Source of the DNA: Comamonadaceae bacterium
Lineage (GTDB): Bacteria > Pseudomonadota > Gammaproteobacteria > Burkholderiales > Burkholderiaceae_C
Reading direction: 5' to 3'
Assembly: GCA_947378785.1 (NCBI GenBank)
Contig: CANCLK010000030.1
Location: forward strand, 1-35,402
Length of the DNA stretch: 35,402 nucleotides
Shown here one piece after another: positions 25,663 to 33,756 of the stretch (positions are counted from its first letter, which is position 1; every line of letters starts with the position of its first letter). The position numbers were made by a program, and so were the translations under genes. Under the pieces are notes generated by a model. The model searched no databases and was not told the DNA's origin. It was given only the letters and a program-made list of their open reading frames with translations.

Positions 25663-26787
25663 ATGAATGCGTCAGTCCAGAACACCAGCGAAGCCCGCTA
25701 TGTGCGTCCCGTCGACAAAACCAGCCAGACCGACGACGAACGCATCAAGGACATCACCGTGCTTCCACCTCCCGAGCATTTAATTCGCTTCTTTCCGATC
25801 GACGGCACGCCGGTCGAGAGCCTGATCACGCAGACCCGGCGCAGCATCCACAACATCATGGCGGGCACGGACGACCGGCTGCTGGTGGTCATCGGCCCTT
25901 GCTCGATTCATGACCCGATGGCGGCTTTGGAGTACGCCCGCAAGCTGGTGGAGCAGCGCCACAAATACGCCGATACGCTGGAGATCGTGATGCGCGTGTA
26001 TTTTGAAAAGCCACGCACCACGGTCGGCTGGAAGGGCCTCATCAATGACCCGTACTTGGACGAGAGCTACCGTATCGACGAAGGTCTGCGCATTGCGCGG
26101 CAGTTGCTGATCGACATCAACCGTATGGGCTTGCCGGCGGGGAGCGAGTTTCTGGACGTGATTTCACCGCAATACATCGGTGATTTGATCGCTTGGGGCG
26201 CAATCGGAGCGCGCACCACTGAAAGCCAGGTGCACCGCGAATTGGCGTCAGGCATCTCGGCACCGATTGGCTTCAAGAACGGCACGGATGGCAATATTCG
26301 CATCGCCACCGATGCGATTCAAGCCGCGGCGCGCGGGCACCACTTTTTGTCAGTTCACAAAAACGGCCAGGTGGCGATTGTGCAAACCAACGGCAACCCG
26401 GACTGCCACGTGATTCTGCGCGGTGGCAAAGCACCCAACTATGACGCCGCCAGCGTCGGCGCCGCGTGCAAGGATCTCGAAGTCGCCAAACTGCCCGCCA
26501 CGCTGATGGTTGACTGCAGTCATGCCAACAGTTCCAAGCAGCACGAAAAACAGCTGGAAGTGGCGCGTGACATCGGGGCCCAAGTTGCGGGTGGATCACG
26601 TCAGGTCTTTGGCCTGATGGTGGAAAGTCACCTGAATCCGGGTGCGCAGAAGTTCACGCCCGGCAAGGACGACCCGAAGGCTTTGGCGTACGGCAAGAGC
26701 ATCACCGATGCCTGCCTGAGTTGGGGCGATTCGCTGGAACTGCTGGAAGGCTTGTCGGAGTCCGTGAAGGCCCGACGCGCGCGCTGA
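25663..26787 (+). CDS. aroG: 3-deoxy-D-arabino-heptulosonate 7-phosphate (DAHP) synthase, type I
   Basis: First enzyme of the shikimate pathway, condensing phosphoenolpyruvate and erythrose 4-phosphate; cytoplasmic and metal dependent. The product is 374 residues, of the AroF/AroG/AroH class. Motifs seen: IGPCSIHD (77-84, with metal-ligand Cys80), RVYFEKPRTTVGWKG (from 111), and DCSHANSSKQ. I chose ATG 25663 because AAGGA at 25650-25654 lies 8 nt upstream; the open frame starts at 25633. The isoenzyme type (Phe, Tyr or Trp sensitive) cannot be read reliably by eye, so aroG is a provisional symbol. Expression is probably set by the aromatic attenuator just upstream. It converges on mpl. Confidence 0.94.
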   Translation: MNASVQNTSEARYVRPVDKTSQTDDERIKDITVLPPPEHLIRFFPIDGTPVESLITQTRRSIHNIMAGTDDRLLVVIGPCSIHDPMAALEYARKLVEQRHKYADTLEIVMRVYFEKPRTTVGWKGLINDPYLDESYRIDEGLRIARQLLIDINRMGLPAGSEFLDVISPQYIGDLIAWGAIGARTTESQVHRELASGISAPIGFKNGTDGNIRIATDAIQAAARGHHFLSVHKNGQVAIVQTNGNPDCHVILRGGKAPNYDAASVGAACKDLEVAKLPATLMVDCSHANSSKQHEKQLEVARDIGAQVAGGSRQVFGLMVESHLNPGAQKFTPGKDDPKALAYGKSITDACLSWGDSLELLEGLSESVKARRAR

Positions 26788-26830
26788 ACTTTCAGCGAAG
26801 CGACGCTGGCGGCTAATTTGACGCTTTAAG

Positions 26831-26854
26831 CTGGCGGCCTTTTCAGGCCGCCAG
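26831..26854. terminator. Hairpin between convergent aroG and mpl
   Basis: A perfect 10-bp inverted repeat (26831-26840 with 26845-26854) and a 4-nt loop sit at the meeting point of the two genes. The right arm codes for the last residues of mpl, and the mpl stop lies in the loop. No T-run follows on either strand, so termination would need another factor or be partial. Being symmetrical, it can act on both transcripts. Confidence 0.5.
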
Positions 26855-28255
26855 CGCGTCCAGTAGTTTGGCGTGAATGCCGCCAAAGCCGCCGTTGCTC
26901 ATGCACAGCAAATGGTCGCCTGGCAAGGCTGCGGCTTTGACTTGGGCCAGCAAGGTGTCGAGTGTGTCGGCGACTTGGGCCCGCGCACCCATCGTGGCGA
27001 GAGCGGCTCTGGCATCCCAGTCCAGACCGCCGGCGTGGCAAAACGCCAGGTCGGCTTGCTCTAGGCTCCACGGCAGCTGTGCGGTCATGGTGCCCAGCTT
27101 CATGGTGTTGCTGCGCGGCTCGAAGATCGCCAAAATGCGCGCTGCCGTGTGGCCTTGTGCATTCAACTGCCGGCGCAAGCCGTCGATGGTGGTGTGGATC
27201 GCCGTTGGGTGGTGCGCAAAGTCGTCATACACCGTGATGTCGCCGCCAGTGCGTTGCACCACGCCGCGCACTTCCATGCGCCGTTTGACGTTCTCAAAGC
27301 TGCTCAGCGCTTGGGCTGCGGTGGTCGGGTTGACGCTGACATGCTCGGCCGCCGCGATGGCGGCCAGCGCATTCAGCTGGTTGTGGACACCGCTGATCGC
27401 CCAGAGCACTTCGGCCACCGGTTGGCCGGCTTTCAGCACTTGAAAGGCCTGCGGCTCACCCACGGCCGTGAAGCCGGCTGGGTTCGACGGGCTTGGGCCG
27501 AATTGCACTTGCTCACTCCAGCAACCTTGCCCGAGCACGCGCGTCAAGCTGGATTCGGTGGCGTTCACCACCACGCGGCCTTTCGAAGGCACGGTGCGCA
27601 CCAAGTGATGGAACTGCCGTTCGATGGCCGCCAAGTTCTCAAAAATGTCAGCGTGGTCAAACTCTAGGTTGTTCAGGATGGCCGTGCGTGGCCGGTAGTG
27701 AACAAACTTACTGCGTTTGTCGAAAAAGGCCGTGTCGTACTCGTCAGCCTCGATCACAAAGCACTGACCTTGGCCGAGACGGGCGGAGACACCAAAGTTC
27801 AAGGGCACGCCGCCGATCAAGAAACCCGGCTGCAAACCCGCCTGCTCCAGAATCCAAGTGAGCATGGCGGTGGTGGTCGTTTTGCCATGCGTGCCAGCCA
27901 CAGCCAGCACATGGCGGCCTTGCAACACATGCTCAGCCAGCCACTGCGGACCGCTCGTGTAGGGCAAACCTTGGTTAAGGATGGCTTCCATCAATGGGAA
28001 CTTCGGGCTGCCATCTGGCAGCTGAGCGCGCGACACTACGTTGCCGATAACAAACATGTCGGGCTTGAAGCCGGTTTGCTGTAACACGCTGGCGTCATAG
28101 CCTTCGGTCAGTTCAATGCCCAAGCTGCGCAGCTGGTCGCTCATGGGTGGGTAAACGCCGGTGTCGCAACCGGTGACTTGGTGGCCAGCTTCTCGCGCTA
28201 GGGCCGCCAAGCCGCCCATGAAAGTGCCGCAGATTCCCAATATATGTATGTGCAT
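26843..28255 (-). CDS. mpl: UDP-MurNAc:L-alanyl-gamma-D-glutamyl-meso-diaminopimelate ligase Mpl
   Basis: Murein recycling enzyme that reattaches the tripeptide released from old peptidoglycan to UDP-MurNAc, feeding it back to MurF. The product is 470 residues. The N-terminal motif HIHILGICGTFMGGLA is Mpl-specific (MurC has GIGGSGMSG). The ATP loop is GTHGKTT at 121-127. YDDFAHHPTAI lies in the C-terminal domain. Substrate specificity for a diaminopimelate tripeptide agrees with the DNPR motif of MurE in the same window. The ATG has no Shine-Dalgarno sequence. Confidence 0.96.
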   Translation of the reverse strand: MHIHILGICGTFMGGLAALAREAGHQVTGCDTGVYPPMSDQLRSLGIELTEGYDASVLQQTGFKPDMFVIGNVVSRAQLPDGSPKFPLMEAILNQGLPYTSGPQWLAEHVLQGRHVLAVAGTHGKTTTTAMLTWILEQAGLQPGFLIGGVPLNFGVSARLGQGQCFVIEADEYDTAFFDKRSKFVHYRPRTAILNNLEFDHADIFENLAAIERQFHHLVRTVPSKGRVVVNATESSLTRVLGQGCWSEQVQFGPSPSNPAGFTAVGEPQAFQVLKAGQPVAEVLWAISGVHNQLNALAAIAAAEHVSVNPTTAAQALSSFENVKRRMEVRGVVQRTGGDITVYDDFAHHPTAIHTTIDGLRRQLNAQGHTAARILAIFEPRSNTMKLGTMTAQLPWSLEQADLAFCHAGGLDWDARAALATMGARAQVADTLDTLLAQVKAAALPGDHLLCMSNGGFGGIHAKLLDALAA

Positions 28256-28260
28256 GCAGC

Positions 28261-28266
28261 ATTTTA
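28261..28266 (-). promoter_or_regulatory. Candidate -10 box of mpl
   Basis: On the - strand TAAAAT ends 5 nt before the mpl ATG (28255), with no ribosome binding site in the gap. It matches the consensus in 5 of 6 positions. A TTGAAG lies 20 bp further upstream, rather far for a -35. Confidence 0.4.
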
Positions 28267-28323
28267 GGCAACGGTTGGTGGCGCAGCTTCAACCCTTGGT
28301 CTGCTGGGGGGCTCAGCTGGTGC

Positions 28324-28329
28324 AAAAAT
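28324..28329 (+). promoter_or_regulatory. Weak candidate -10 box of the 202-residue ORF
   Basis: AAAAAT ends 7 nt before the ATG at 28337, with no Shine-Dalgarno sequence. It matches the consensus in only 4 of 6 positions. It is the weakest member of the group. Confidence 0.2.
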
Positions 28330-28336
28330 AAGCGTT

Positions 28337-28945
28337 ATGAACTCTTTTGAACCGCACAACCTGAAGGCTGAAATTGCTGCTGCCGCTGCCGCTATGGTGG
28401 TGGAAGAGGGGCTTGAATACGGTCCCGCTAAGCGTCGCGCGGTCAAGCAGATGGCGCTGCCGACACGCACCGAACTGCCTAGCAATGACGAGCTTGAAGA
28501 CGCCGTGCATGCGTACATTGCGCTGTTTTGCGCTGACACGCAGCCGGCCGAGCTGCAAGCCTTGCGTGAACTGGCCTTGGTCTGGATGCAGCGCATGGCA
28601 GAGTTTCGGCCGTTTTTGGGGGGGGCAGTTTGGCACGGCACTGCAACGCGGCTGTCAGACATTTATATCCAGCTGTTTTGTGATGACTCCAAGTCGGCTG
28701 AAATTGCCCTGATTGAGCACAAGGTGGATTACGAACCCCGCACAGTCACCGGTTTCTGGGGTGACAGCGTGGAGGCACTGAGCGTTCGCAGCATCTGCAA
28801 GCCCTTGCACGAAACCGTTGGGGTGCATCTGATGGTCTATGACCACGACGATTTGCGCGGCGCTTTGCGGCCAGATGCCAAGGGCCGCACGCCACGCGGG
28901 GATTTATCGGCTGTCGAGCGTTTGGTCGCCCTTGGGCAGACTTGA
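28337..28945 (+). CDS. Conserved-looking protein of unknown function, 202 residues
   Basis: I do not recognise this protein. It is hydrophilic, with no signal peptide or membrane segment, so probably cytoplasmic. The N-terminus is Ala-rich and acidic, a helical stretch follows (residues 50-90, ending in VWMQRMAEFRPFLGG), and then AVWHGTATRLSDIYIQLFCDD, which has the look of a conserved active-site or binding segment. A segment around HKVDYEPRTV leads to a mixed C-terminal part. A nucleotidyltransferase-like fold is possible from the GTATRLSDIYIQLF pattern, but this is a guess. It is divergent from mpl and 76 bp before the TlpA-like gene, perhaps in one operon. It has a run of eight G at 28618-28625. 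Confidence 0.8.
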   Translation: MNSFEPHNLKAEIAAAAAAMVVEEGLEYGPAKRRAVKQMALPTRTELPSNDELEDAVHAYIALFCADTQPAELQALRELALVWMQRMAEFRPFLGGAVWHGTATRLSDIYIQLFCDDSKSAEIALIEHKVDYEPRTVTGFWGDSVEALSVRSICKPLHETVGVHLMVYDHDDLRGALRPDAKGRTPRGDLSAVERLVALGQT

Positions 28946-29021
28946 CACGAACTGCAAAGATCGGGGCTTAAAACCTGCGAAACTGGCTTGAAGTTAAATT
29001 GAAAGTTAACAGGAAACCTAG

Positions 29022-29555
29022 ATGATCAAACGTAGAAGCATGCTGTTTGCCGGTACCGCCGTTGGCGCTGGTCTGGCTGGCGTGGGTGCCGCATGGTGGT
29101 TGCGTGATCGGCCGCAGGCGCAATCTGCGGTCAGCGTGGCTAAAGACCCTTTCTGGGCGTTGGAGATGGAAACACCTGATGGCGCGACGTTGAAAGTCAG
29201 CAGTTTGGCGGGCCAGCCTTTGTTGGTGAATTTTTGGGCGACTTGGTGTCCGCCTTGCGTAGAAGAGTTGCCTTTGCTGAATCGATTCCATCAGGAGCAG
29301 CAGGCGCGGGGCTGGCGCGTGCTGGGTCTGGCCGTTGATCAGCCGAGTGCTGTGCGCGCTTGGCTTCAAAAGTCACCGCTGGATTTTCCGATCGTCATGG
29401 CTGGTCTGGGGGGGACGGACCTCAGCAAGCGCATGGGTAATTTGACCGGTGGCCTGCCATTTTCGGTCGCCTTTGGTGCTTCTGGCGACGTGTTGCAGCG
29501 TAAAAGCGGGCAACTATCACCCGCCGATCTTCTCAAATGGGCTGCGCTGACCTGA
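29022..29555 (+). CDS. TlpA/ResA-like thiol-disulfide oxidoreductase
   Basis: The product is 177 residues. The N-terminus carries KRRSMLFAG followed by a small-residue hydrophobic stretch (about 9-26), a signal anchor with a Tat-like twin arginine. The rest is a thioredoxin fold with WATWCPPC, redox cysteines Cys76 and Cys79, then a segment around GLPFSVAFGASG containing the cis-Pro. It should face the periplasm and reduce or exchange disulfides, for example in cytochrome c maturation, but the partner is not identifiable here. AGGA at 29011-29014, 7 nt before the ATG, supports the start. A run of seven G lies at 29408-29414. Confidence 0.9.
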   Translation: MIKRRSMLFAGTAVGAGLAGVGAAWWLRDRPQAQSAVSVAKDPFWALEMETPDGATLKVSSLAGQPLLVNFWATWCPPCVEELPLLNRFHQEQQARGWRVLGLAVDQPSAVRAWLQKSPLDFPIVMAGLGGTDLSKRMGNLTGGLPFSVAFGASGDVLQRKSGQLSPADLLKWAALT

Positions 29556-29887
29556 ACATTAATCGTCATGTTTAGTCGTCAACAGTGGCAAATCAGGGCT
29601 CAATTTGCGTTAAAGTTCGGCACGGGTAGATTTTTGGATAAGTTCCCCACCACGTAGGAATCGCTTTATCCATCATGCGAGACTCTAGAAAAGTCTGCCG
29701 TCAGGGATTTGCAATTTCGTAGATGGGTACAATTCAAGCTGTTTAGTGAACGAAGACCGCCAAATAATGGCGAATGCATCGTTTGGCATCAGGGGTTTGG
29801 TACCTGACGACAAGAGCTCGCTGCGAGCTCTTCCCTTCAAAGCAAAGGCCGGGCTTTCAGCCTGCCACCGTCGCCGGAGAATAAAAA
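29556..29887 (+). promoter_or_regulatory. 332-bp non-coding leader upstream of accB
   Basis: I find no gene here. On the + strand all three frames are broken by stops; the longest, a 29-codon ATG frame at 29568, has no ribosome binding site and no recognisable similarity. A candidate -10 TACAAT lies at 29728-29733, which would give a leader of about 150 nt. A perfect 9-bp hairpin with a 3-nt loop (29812-29820 with 29824-29832) follows, without a T-run. A GGAGA ribosome binding site (29876-29880) serves accB. In many Burkholderiales aroQ sits in this slot; no trace of it is visible. Confidence 0.5.
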
Positions 29888-30340
29888 ATGGATTTACGCA
29901 AACTCAAAACACTGATTGACTTGGTTTCAGAGTCGAACGTGTCGGAACTTGAGATCACCGAGGCCGAGGGTAAAGTCAGAATCGTCAAGTTCATGGGCGC
30001 TGCGCCTGTGGTCATGCAAGCGCCAGCCATGTTGGCTGCTGCACCTGCGCCCGTTGCGGCGGCGGTGGCTGCTTCTGCGGCCCCTGCGGCCCCGACCGAG
30101 GTGGTCGGTCATGCTGTGAAGTCGCCGATGGTCGGCACTTTCTACCGATCGGCCAGTCCGGGTGCCAAGGCTTTTGTCGAAATCGGCAGCCAGGTCAAAG
30201 AAGGCGACACCATCTGCATCATTGAGGCCATGAAGATTCTCAACGAGATTGAGGCCGACAAATCTGGCACCGTGACTGCCATGTTGTGTGAGAACGGCCA
30301 AGCAGTGGAATACGGCCAAACACTCTACATCATCGAGTGA
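29888..30340 (+). CDS. accB: Biotin carboxyl carrier protein of acetyl-CoA carboxylase
   Basis: Carries the biotin that shuttles CO2 between AccC and the carboxyltransferase in the first step of fatty acid synthesis. The product is 150 residues. A conserved N-terminal segment (1-35) is followed by an Ala/Pro/Val-rich flexible linker (about 38-72) and the biotinyl domain from about 75. The biotinylated lysine is Lys116 in [11 protein letters not shown], 34 residues from the C-terminus as usual. GGAGA lies 7 nt before the ATG. A 10-nt gap precedes accC, so the two are an operon. Confidence 0.97.
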   Translation: MDLRKLKTLIDLVSESNVSELEITEAEGKVRIVKFMGAAPVVMQAPAMLAAAPAPVAAAVAASAAPAAPTEVVGHAVKSPMVGTFYRSASPGAKAFVEIGSQVKEGDTICIIEAMKILNEIEADKSGTVTAMLCENGQAVEYGQTLYIIE

Positions 30341-30350
30341 AGCGGGCGCT

Positions 30351-31700
30351 ATGTTTAAAAAAATTCTGATCGCTAACCGCGGTGAAATTGCCCTGCGTAT
30401 CCAGCGGGCCTGTCGGGAGCTCGGTGTCAAAGCCGTGATGGTTTACTCCGAAGCCGACCGCGAAGCCAAATACATCAAGCTGGCTGACGAGTCAGTGTGC
30501 ATCGGTCCGGCACCATCCGCCCAGAGCTACCTCAGCATGCCGGCCATCATTGCTGCGGCCGAGGTGACTGATGCCGAAGCCATCCACCCAGGTTATGGTT
30601 TCCTCAGCGAAAACGCTGATTTTGCCGAACGCGTAGAAAAAAGCGGCTTTAAATTTATCGGCCCGACGCCGGAATCCATCCGCATCATGGGTGACAAGGT
30701 CTCTGCCAAGCAGGCCATGATCAAGGCTGGCGTGCCTTGTGTGCCAGGCTCTGAAGGCGCATTGCCCGATGACGCGGCGGTGATCAAGCGCACGGCCAAA
30801 GCCGTCGGTTACCCGGTCATCATCAAGGCTGCTGGCGGTGGTGGCGGGCGCGGCATGCGCGTGGTGCACACCGAGGCCGCGCTGATCCATGCTGTCCAAA
30901 CGACCAAGGCCGAAGCCGGTGCAGCGTTTGGCAATCCGGCTGTCTACATGGAGAAGTTTCTTCAGAATCCGCGCCACATTGAAATCCAGATCATGGCTGA
31001 CCAGCACAAAAATGCTGTCTGGCTGGGCGAGCGTGACTGTTCTATGCAGCGCCGGCATCAAAAAGTCATCGAGGAAGCGCCGGCACCAGGCGTTCCCCGT
31101 AAGCTGATCGAGAAAATTGGTGAACGCTGCGTTGCAGCTGTGAAAAAAATTGGCTACCGAGGCGCAGGCACCTTCGAGTTCTTGTATGAAAACGGCGAGT
31201 TTTATTTCATTGAAATGAACACCCGCGTTCAGGTCGAGCACCCTGTCACCGAATGGATCACCGGTGTCGATATCGTGAAGACGCAAATCATGGTGGCCGC
31301 TGGCGAACGTCTGCCGTTCACGCAGCGTCAGATCGAGATCAAGGGCCACTCGATTGAATGCCGCATCAATGCGGAGGACCCTTACAAGTTCACGCCGTCT
31401 CCAGGTCGCATCACGACATGGCACGCACCCGGCGGCCCCGGTGTGCGTGTTGACTCGCATATCTACGCCAACTATTTTGTGCCACCGAATTACGACTCAA
31501 TGATCGGTAAGATCATTGTTCACGGCGACACGCGCGAGCAGGCCTTGGCCCGCATGCGCACGGCGTTGGCTGAAACCGTGGTCGAAGGCATCAACACCAA
31601 CATTGCACTCCATCGTGAGCTGATGGTGGATGCCAAGTTCGTGGACGGCGGCACCAACATTCACTATCTTGAAGAGTGGTTGTCGCAGCGTCAACGCTAA
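30351..31700 (+). CDS. accC: Biotin carboxylase subunit of acetyl-CoA carboxylase
   Basis: ATP-grasp enzyme that carboxylates the biotin on AccB using bicarbonate and ATP. The product is 449 residues from ATG 30351; the open frame extends back into accB, but the family N-terminus is [16 protein letters not shown]. Further motifs: [20 protein letters not shown], the glycine-rich ATP lid GGGGGRGM, and [16 protein letters not shown] with the catalytic residues. Length is normal. It is followed by a probable terminator before prmA. Confidence 0.97.
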   Translation: MFKKILIANRGEIALRIQRACRELGVKAVMVYSEADREAKYIKLADESVCIGPAPSAQSYLSMPAIIAAAEVTDAEAIHPGYGFLSENADFAERVEKSGFKFIGPTPESIRIMGDKVSAKQAMIKAGVPCVPGSEGALPDDAAVIKRTAKAVGYPVIIKAAGGGGGRGMRVVHTEAALIHAVQTTKAEAGAAFGNPAVYMEKFLQNPRHIEIQIMADQHKNAVWLGERDCSMQRRHQKVIEEAPAPGVPRKLIEKIGERCVAAVKKIGYRGAGTFEFLYENGEFYFIEMNTRVQVEHPVTEWITGVDIVKTQIMVAAGERLPFTQRQIEIKGHSIECRINAEDPYKFTPSPGRITTWHAPGGPGVRVDSHIYANYFVPPNYDSMIGKIIVHGDTREQALARMRTALAETVVEGINTNIALHRELMVDAKFVDGGTNIHYLEEWLSQRQR

Positions 31701-31717
31701 GCTGATCCTTCATTTCA

Positions 31718-31758
31718 AACCCGCAAGCGCTCCTTGGTGATGCGCTGCGGGTTGTTTT
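31718..31758 (+). terminator. Probable intrinsic terminator between accC and prmA
   Basis: Bases 31718-31730 pair with 31742-31753 over 12 bp with one bulged A, leaving an 11-nt loop. A short T-run (31755-31758, then TCCTAATTT) follows. It starts 17 nt after the accC stop. It should end most accBC transcripts, though prmA, 22 nt further on, may be served by read-through. Confidence 0.6.
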
Positions 31759-31779
31759 CCTAATTTGGCGGGTCTTTTC

Positions 31780-32664
31780 ATGAGTCTTTTCGAACTGGTC
31801 ATGCTGGCCCCTGTGGATGCCGTCGAGAGCGTGAGCGATGCGCTCGATGCGCTGGACGCATTGAGCGTGTCGGTCGAAGATGCCGATGCTCAGACGCCCT
31901 CTGAGCAGGCGCTTTTTGGCGAGCCCGGCATGCCACCACCGAAGGCTGGCTGGGAGCGCTCGCGTATCGTTGCGCTGTTTCCCAATGAAGCAGCCGCCCG
32001 GGATGCGGCTGTGCTGCTTGCGGCGCAAGATTTTTTCGCTGGCTGCCAAGTGGTCGCCGTCAGCCCGGTGCCTGAGCAGGACTGGGTCCGGCTGACGCAA
32101 TCACAATTCACCCCAGTCGAGATCACGCCTGAGTTTTGGATAGTGCCAACCTGGCATGAACCACCGGCCCAAGCGCGCCAAGTGATTCGGCTCGATCCGG
32201 GGCTGGCTTTCGGCACTGGCACCCATCCGACTACTCGCATGTGTCTGCGCTGGATTGCTGCGGGTCGGGCCGGGAGCCGTGTCCTCGACTACGGTTGTGG
32301 CTCCGGTATTCTGGCCATCGGTGCGGCTAAATTTGGGGCGACTGATATTGACGCCGTTGATATCGACGAAGCCGCTGTGCAGTCGACTCTCGCCAACGCC
32401 GAGGCGAATCATGTGCAATTGAATGCAGGCTTGCCCGATAAATCGTCGGGGACCTACCAAACAGTGCTGGCGAATATTCTGGCCACGCCGTTGAAGGTTT
32501 TGGCGCCGCTGCTGTGTGCGCACGTCGCTCAGGGCGGCCACTTGGTGTTGGCCGGTATTTTGGAGCGTCAAGCCGACGAACTCAAAGCCGCGTATGCCCC
32601 GTACGCCACCCTGAGCGTGGCTGACAGCGAAGACGGTTGGATCTTGATGACGGCGAAAATCTGA
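31780..32664 (+). CDS. prmA: Ribosomal protein L11 methyltransferase PrmA
   Basis: SAM-dependent enzyme that trimethylates lysines and the N-terminus of ribosomal protein L11. The product is 294 residues. The N-terminal substrate-recognition domain begins LFELVMLAP. The catalytic Rossmann domain has RLDPGLAFGTGTHPTT and motif I, VLDYGCGSGILAIGAAKFGA, followed by VDIDEAAVQSTLANAEAN. I prefer ATG 31780 to the in-frame TTG 31765, because the family N-terminus begins right after it. The ribosome binding site is poor (GGCGGG 31767-31772). It follows accC as in many betaproteobacteria. Confidence 0.95.
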   Translation: MSLFELVMLAPVDAVESVSDALDALDALSVSVEDADAQTPSEQALFGEPGMPPPKAGWERSRIVALFPNEAAARDAAVLLAAQDFFAGCQVVAVSPVPEQDWVRLTQSQFTPVEITPEFWIVPTWHEPPAQARQVIRLDPGLAFGTGTHPTTRMCLRWIAAGRAGSRVLDYGCGSGILAIGAAKFGATDIDAVDIDEAAVQSTLANAEANHVQLNAGLPDKSSGTYQTVLANILATPLKVLAPLLCAHVAQGGHLVLAGILERQADELKAAYAPYATLSVADSEDGWILMTAKI

Positions 32665-32686
32665 ACTTTCTCAAGACGCCAAGCCC

Positions 32687-32692
32687 TACAAT
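32687..32692 (+). promoter_or_regulatory. Candidate -10 box of the zinc-ribbon gene
   Basis: TACAAT (5 of 6 consensus) ends 8 nt before the ATG at 32701, with no Shine-Dalgarno sequence between. The flanking bases (CCTACAAT) resemble those at tldD (23906-23913). Confidence 0.4.
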
Positions 32693-32700
32693 TCGACGCG

Positions 32701-33738
32701 ATGAGCTTGATAACCTGTTGCCCTACATGTCGAACGATGTTCAAGGTCGTGCCCGATCAACTGAAAGTGTCGGACGGCTGGGTCCGTTGCGGTCATTGCG
32801 ACGGCGTCTTCGATGCGTCCGCACACTTTCAGGCGATTGCTGGGCCTGAGTCTCTGGACGTCCCTGACGTTGAAGTCGAGGACATGAGCCCGCCAGCGCC
32901 TACTGTCTTGCACGTGCAACCTTCTCCGGCAGTGGCATTGATCGATGACGCATCAGTATCCGCCCCGCTGTCTAGTTACCTGTCGGCGCCAGAGGCTGCT
33001 GATTTTTCGGTCCAAGACGATCGCGTTCGCAGCCAAGAGGATGCTGACCGGCACGCACTGTACGCTGCGACAAAAGCAAAAAAATCCACGAATTCGGGAA
33101 AGGCCGAGGAAGCCCGTCGGCCGCCACTTCCCGATGTGACTTTTGTTCAGAAGGCGAAACGTAAAGACAAACCCAAGGGTCCGATTGACCGGATTCTTGC
33201 CGCAGTGTTGGCTATAGCCCTGCTATGTGCGCTGGCGTTGCAAGTGCTCTTGCACGAACGCGATGCCTTGGCTGCACGTTACCCGGCACTGTTGCCAGCA
33301 CTCGAACTGCTGTGCCAAGAAATGGAGTGTCAGATCAACCCGCCTCGCGTCATTGAGGCAATCGTGATCGACAGCTCTTCATTCACGCAGACTGGTGTGG
33401 ATGCATATCGTCTGAATGTCGTTATCAAAAATACACGGCCCGTTGTTGTCGCCATGCCCGCGCTGGAAGTGACTTTGACCGGCTCACAAAATGAGGTCTT
33501 GATGCGCAGGGTCTTATTGCCGGCCGAGTTCGGCGCAGTCAACAATCGACTGGAACAGGCCGCCCCTTTCTCAGGCAGCATGGCGCTACGGGTCCTCCAG
33601 CCCCCGCTACCTTCTCAGCCGTTGCCGATGGCTCCTTCGTCTGCTGCACCTGCCCCAACTGACGTGCCACCAGTCCCCGAGACTCCTGCCGCAACAGTAC
33701 CCATCACCGGTTACCGGCTGTTTGTTTTTTACCCCTGA
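32701..33738 (+). CDS. Zinc-ribbon membrane protein with DUF3426 domain
   Basis: The product is 345 residues. An N-terminal zinc ribbon of the MJ0042 type uses Cys7/Cys10 (CPTC) and Cys30/Cys33 (CGHC). A long, disordered, Pro/Ser/Ala-rich and then Lys-rich linker (about 45-160) leads to one membrane segment (about 165-184). The C-terminal DUF3426 domain lies beyond the membrane and includes QEMECQINPP, an IDSSSF segment and a VVIKNTRP segment. A Pro/Ala-rich stretch precedes the end. Function is unknown in general; the layout suggests a membrane protein with a cytosolic zinc finger. It regularly follows prmA in Burkholderiales. Confidence 0.88.
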   Translation: MSLITCCPTCRTMFKVVPDQLKVSDGWVRCGHCDGVFDASAHFQAIAGPESLDVPDVEVEDMSPPAPTVLHVQPSPAVALIDDASVSAPLSSYLSAPEAADFSVQDDRVRSQEDADRHALYAATKAKKSTNSGKAEEARRPPLPDVTFVQKAKRKDKPKGPIDRILAAVLAIALLCALALQVLLHERDALAARYPALLPALELLCQEMECQINPPRVIEAIVIDSSSFTQTGVDAYRLNVVIKNTRPVVVAMPALEVTLTGSQNEVLMRRVLLPAEFGAVNNRLEQAAPFSGSMALRVLQPPLPSQPLPMAPSSAAPAPTDVPPVPETPAATVPITGYRLFVFYP

Positions 33739-33756
33739 ACCTCGAGAAATAAACGC

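Noticed and set aside
29568..29657. 29-codon ORF in the accB upstream region
   Set aside because: No ribosome binding site, no coding-like composition and no similarity I can recognise, including to AroQ.
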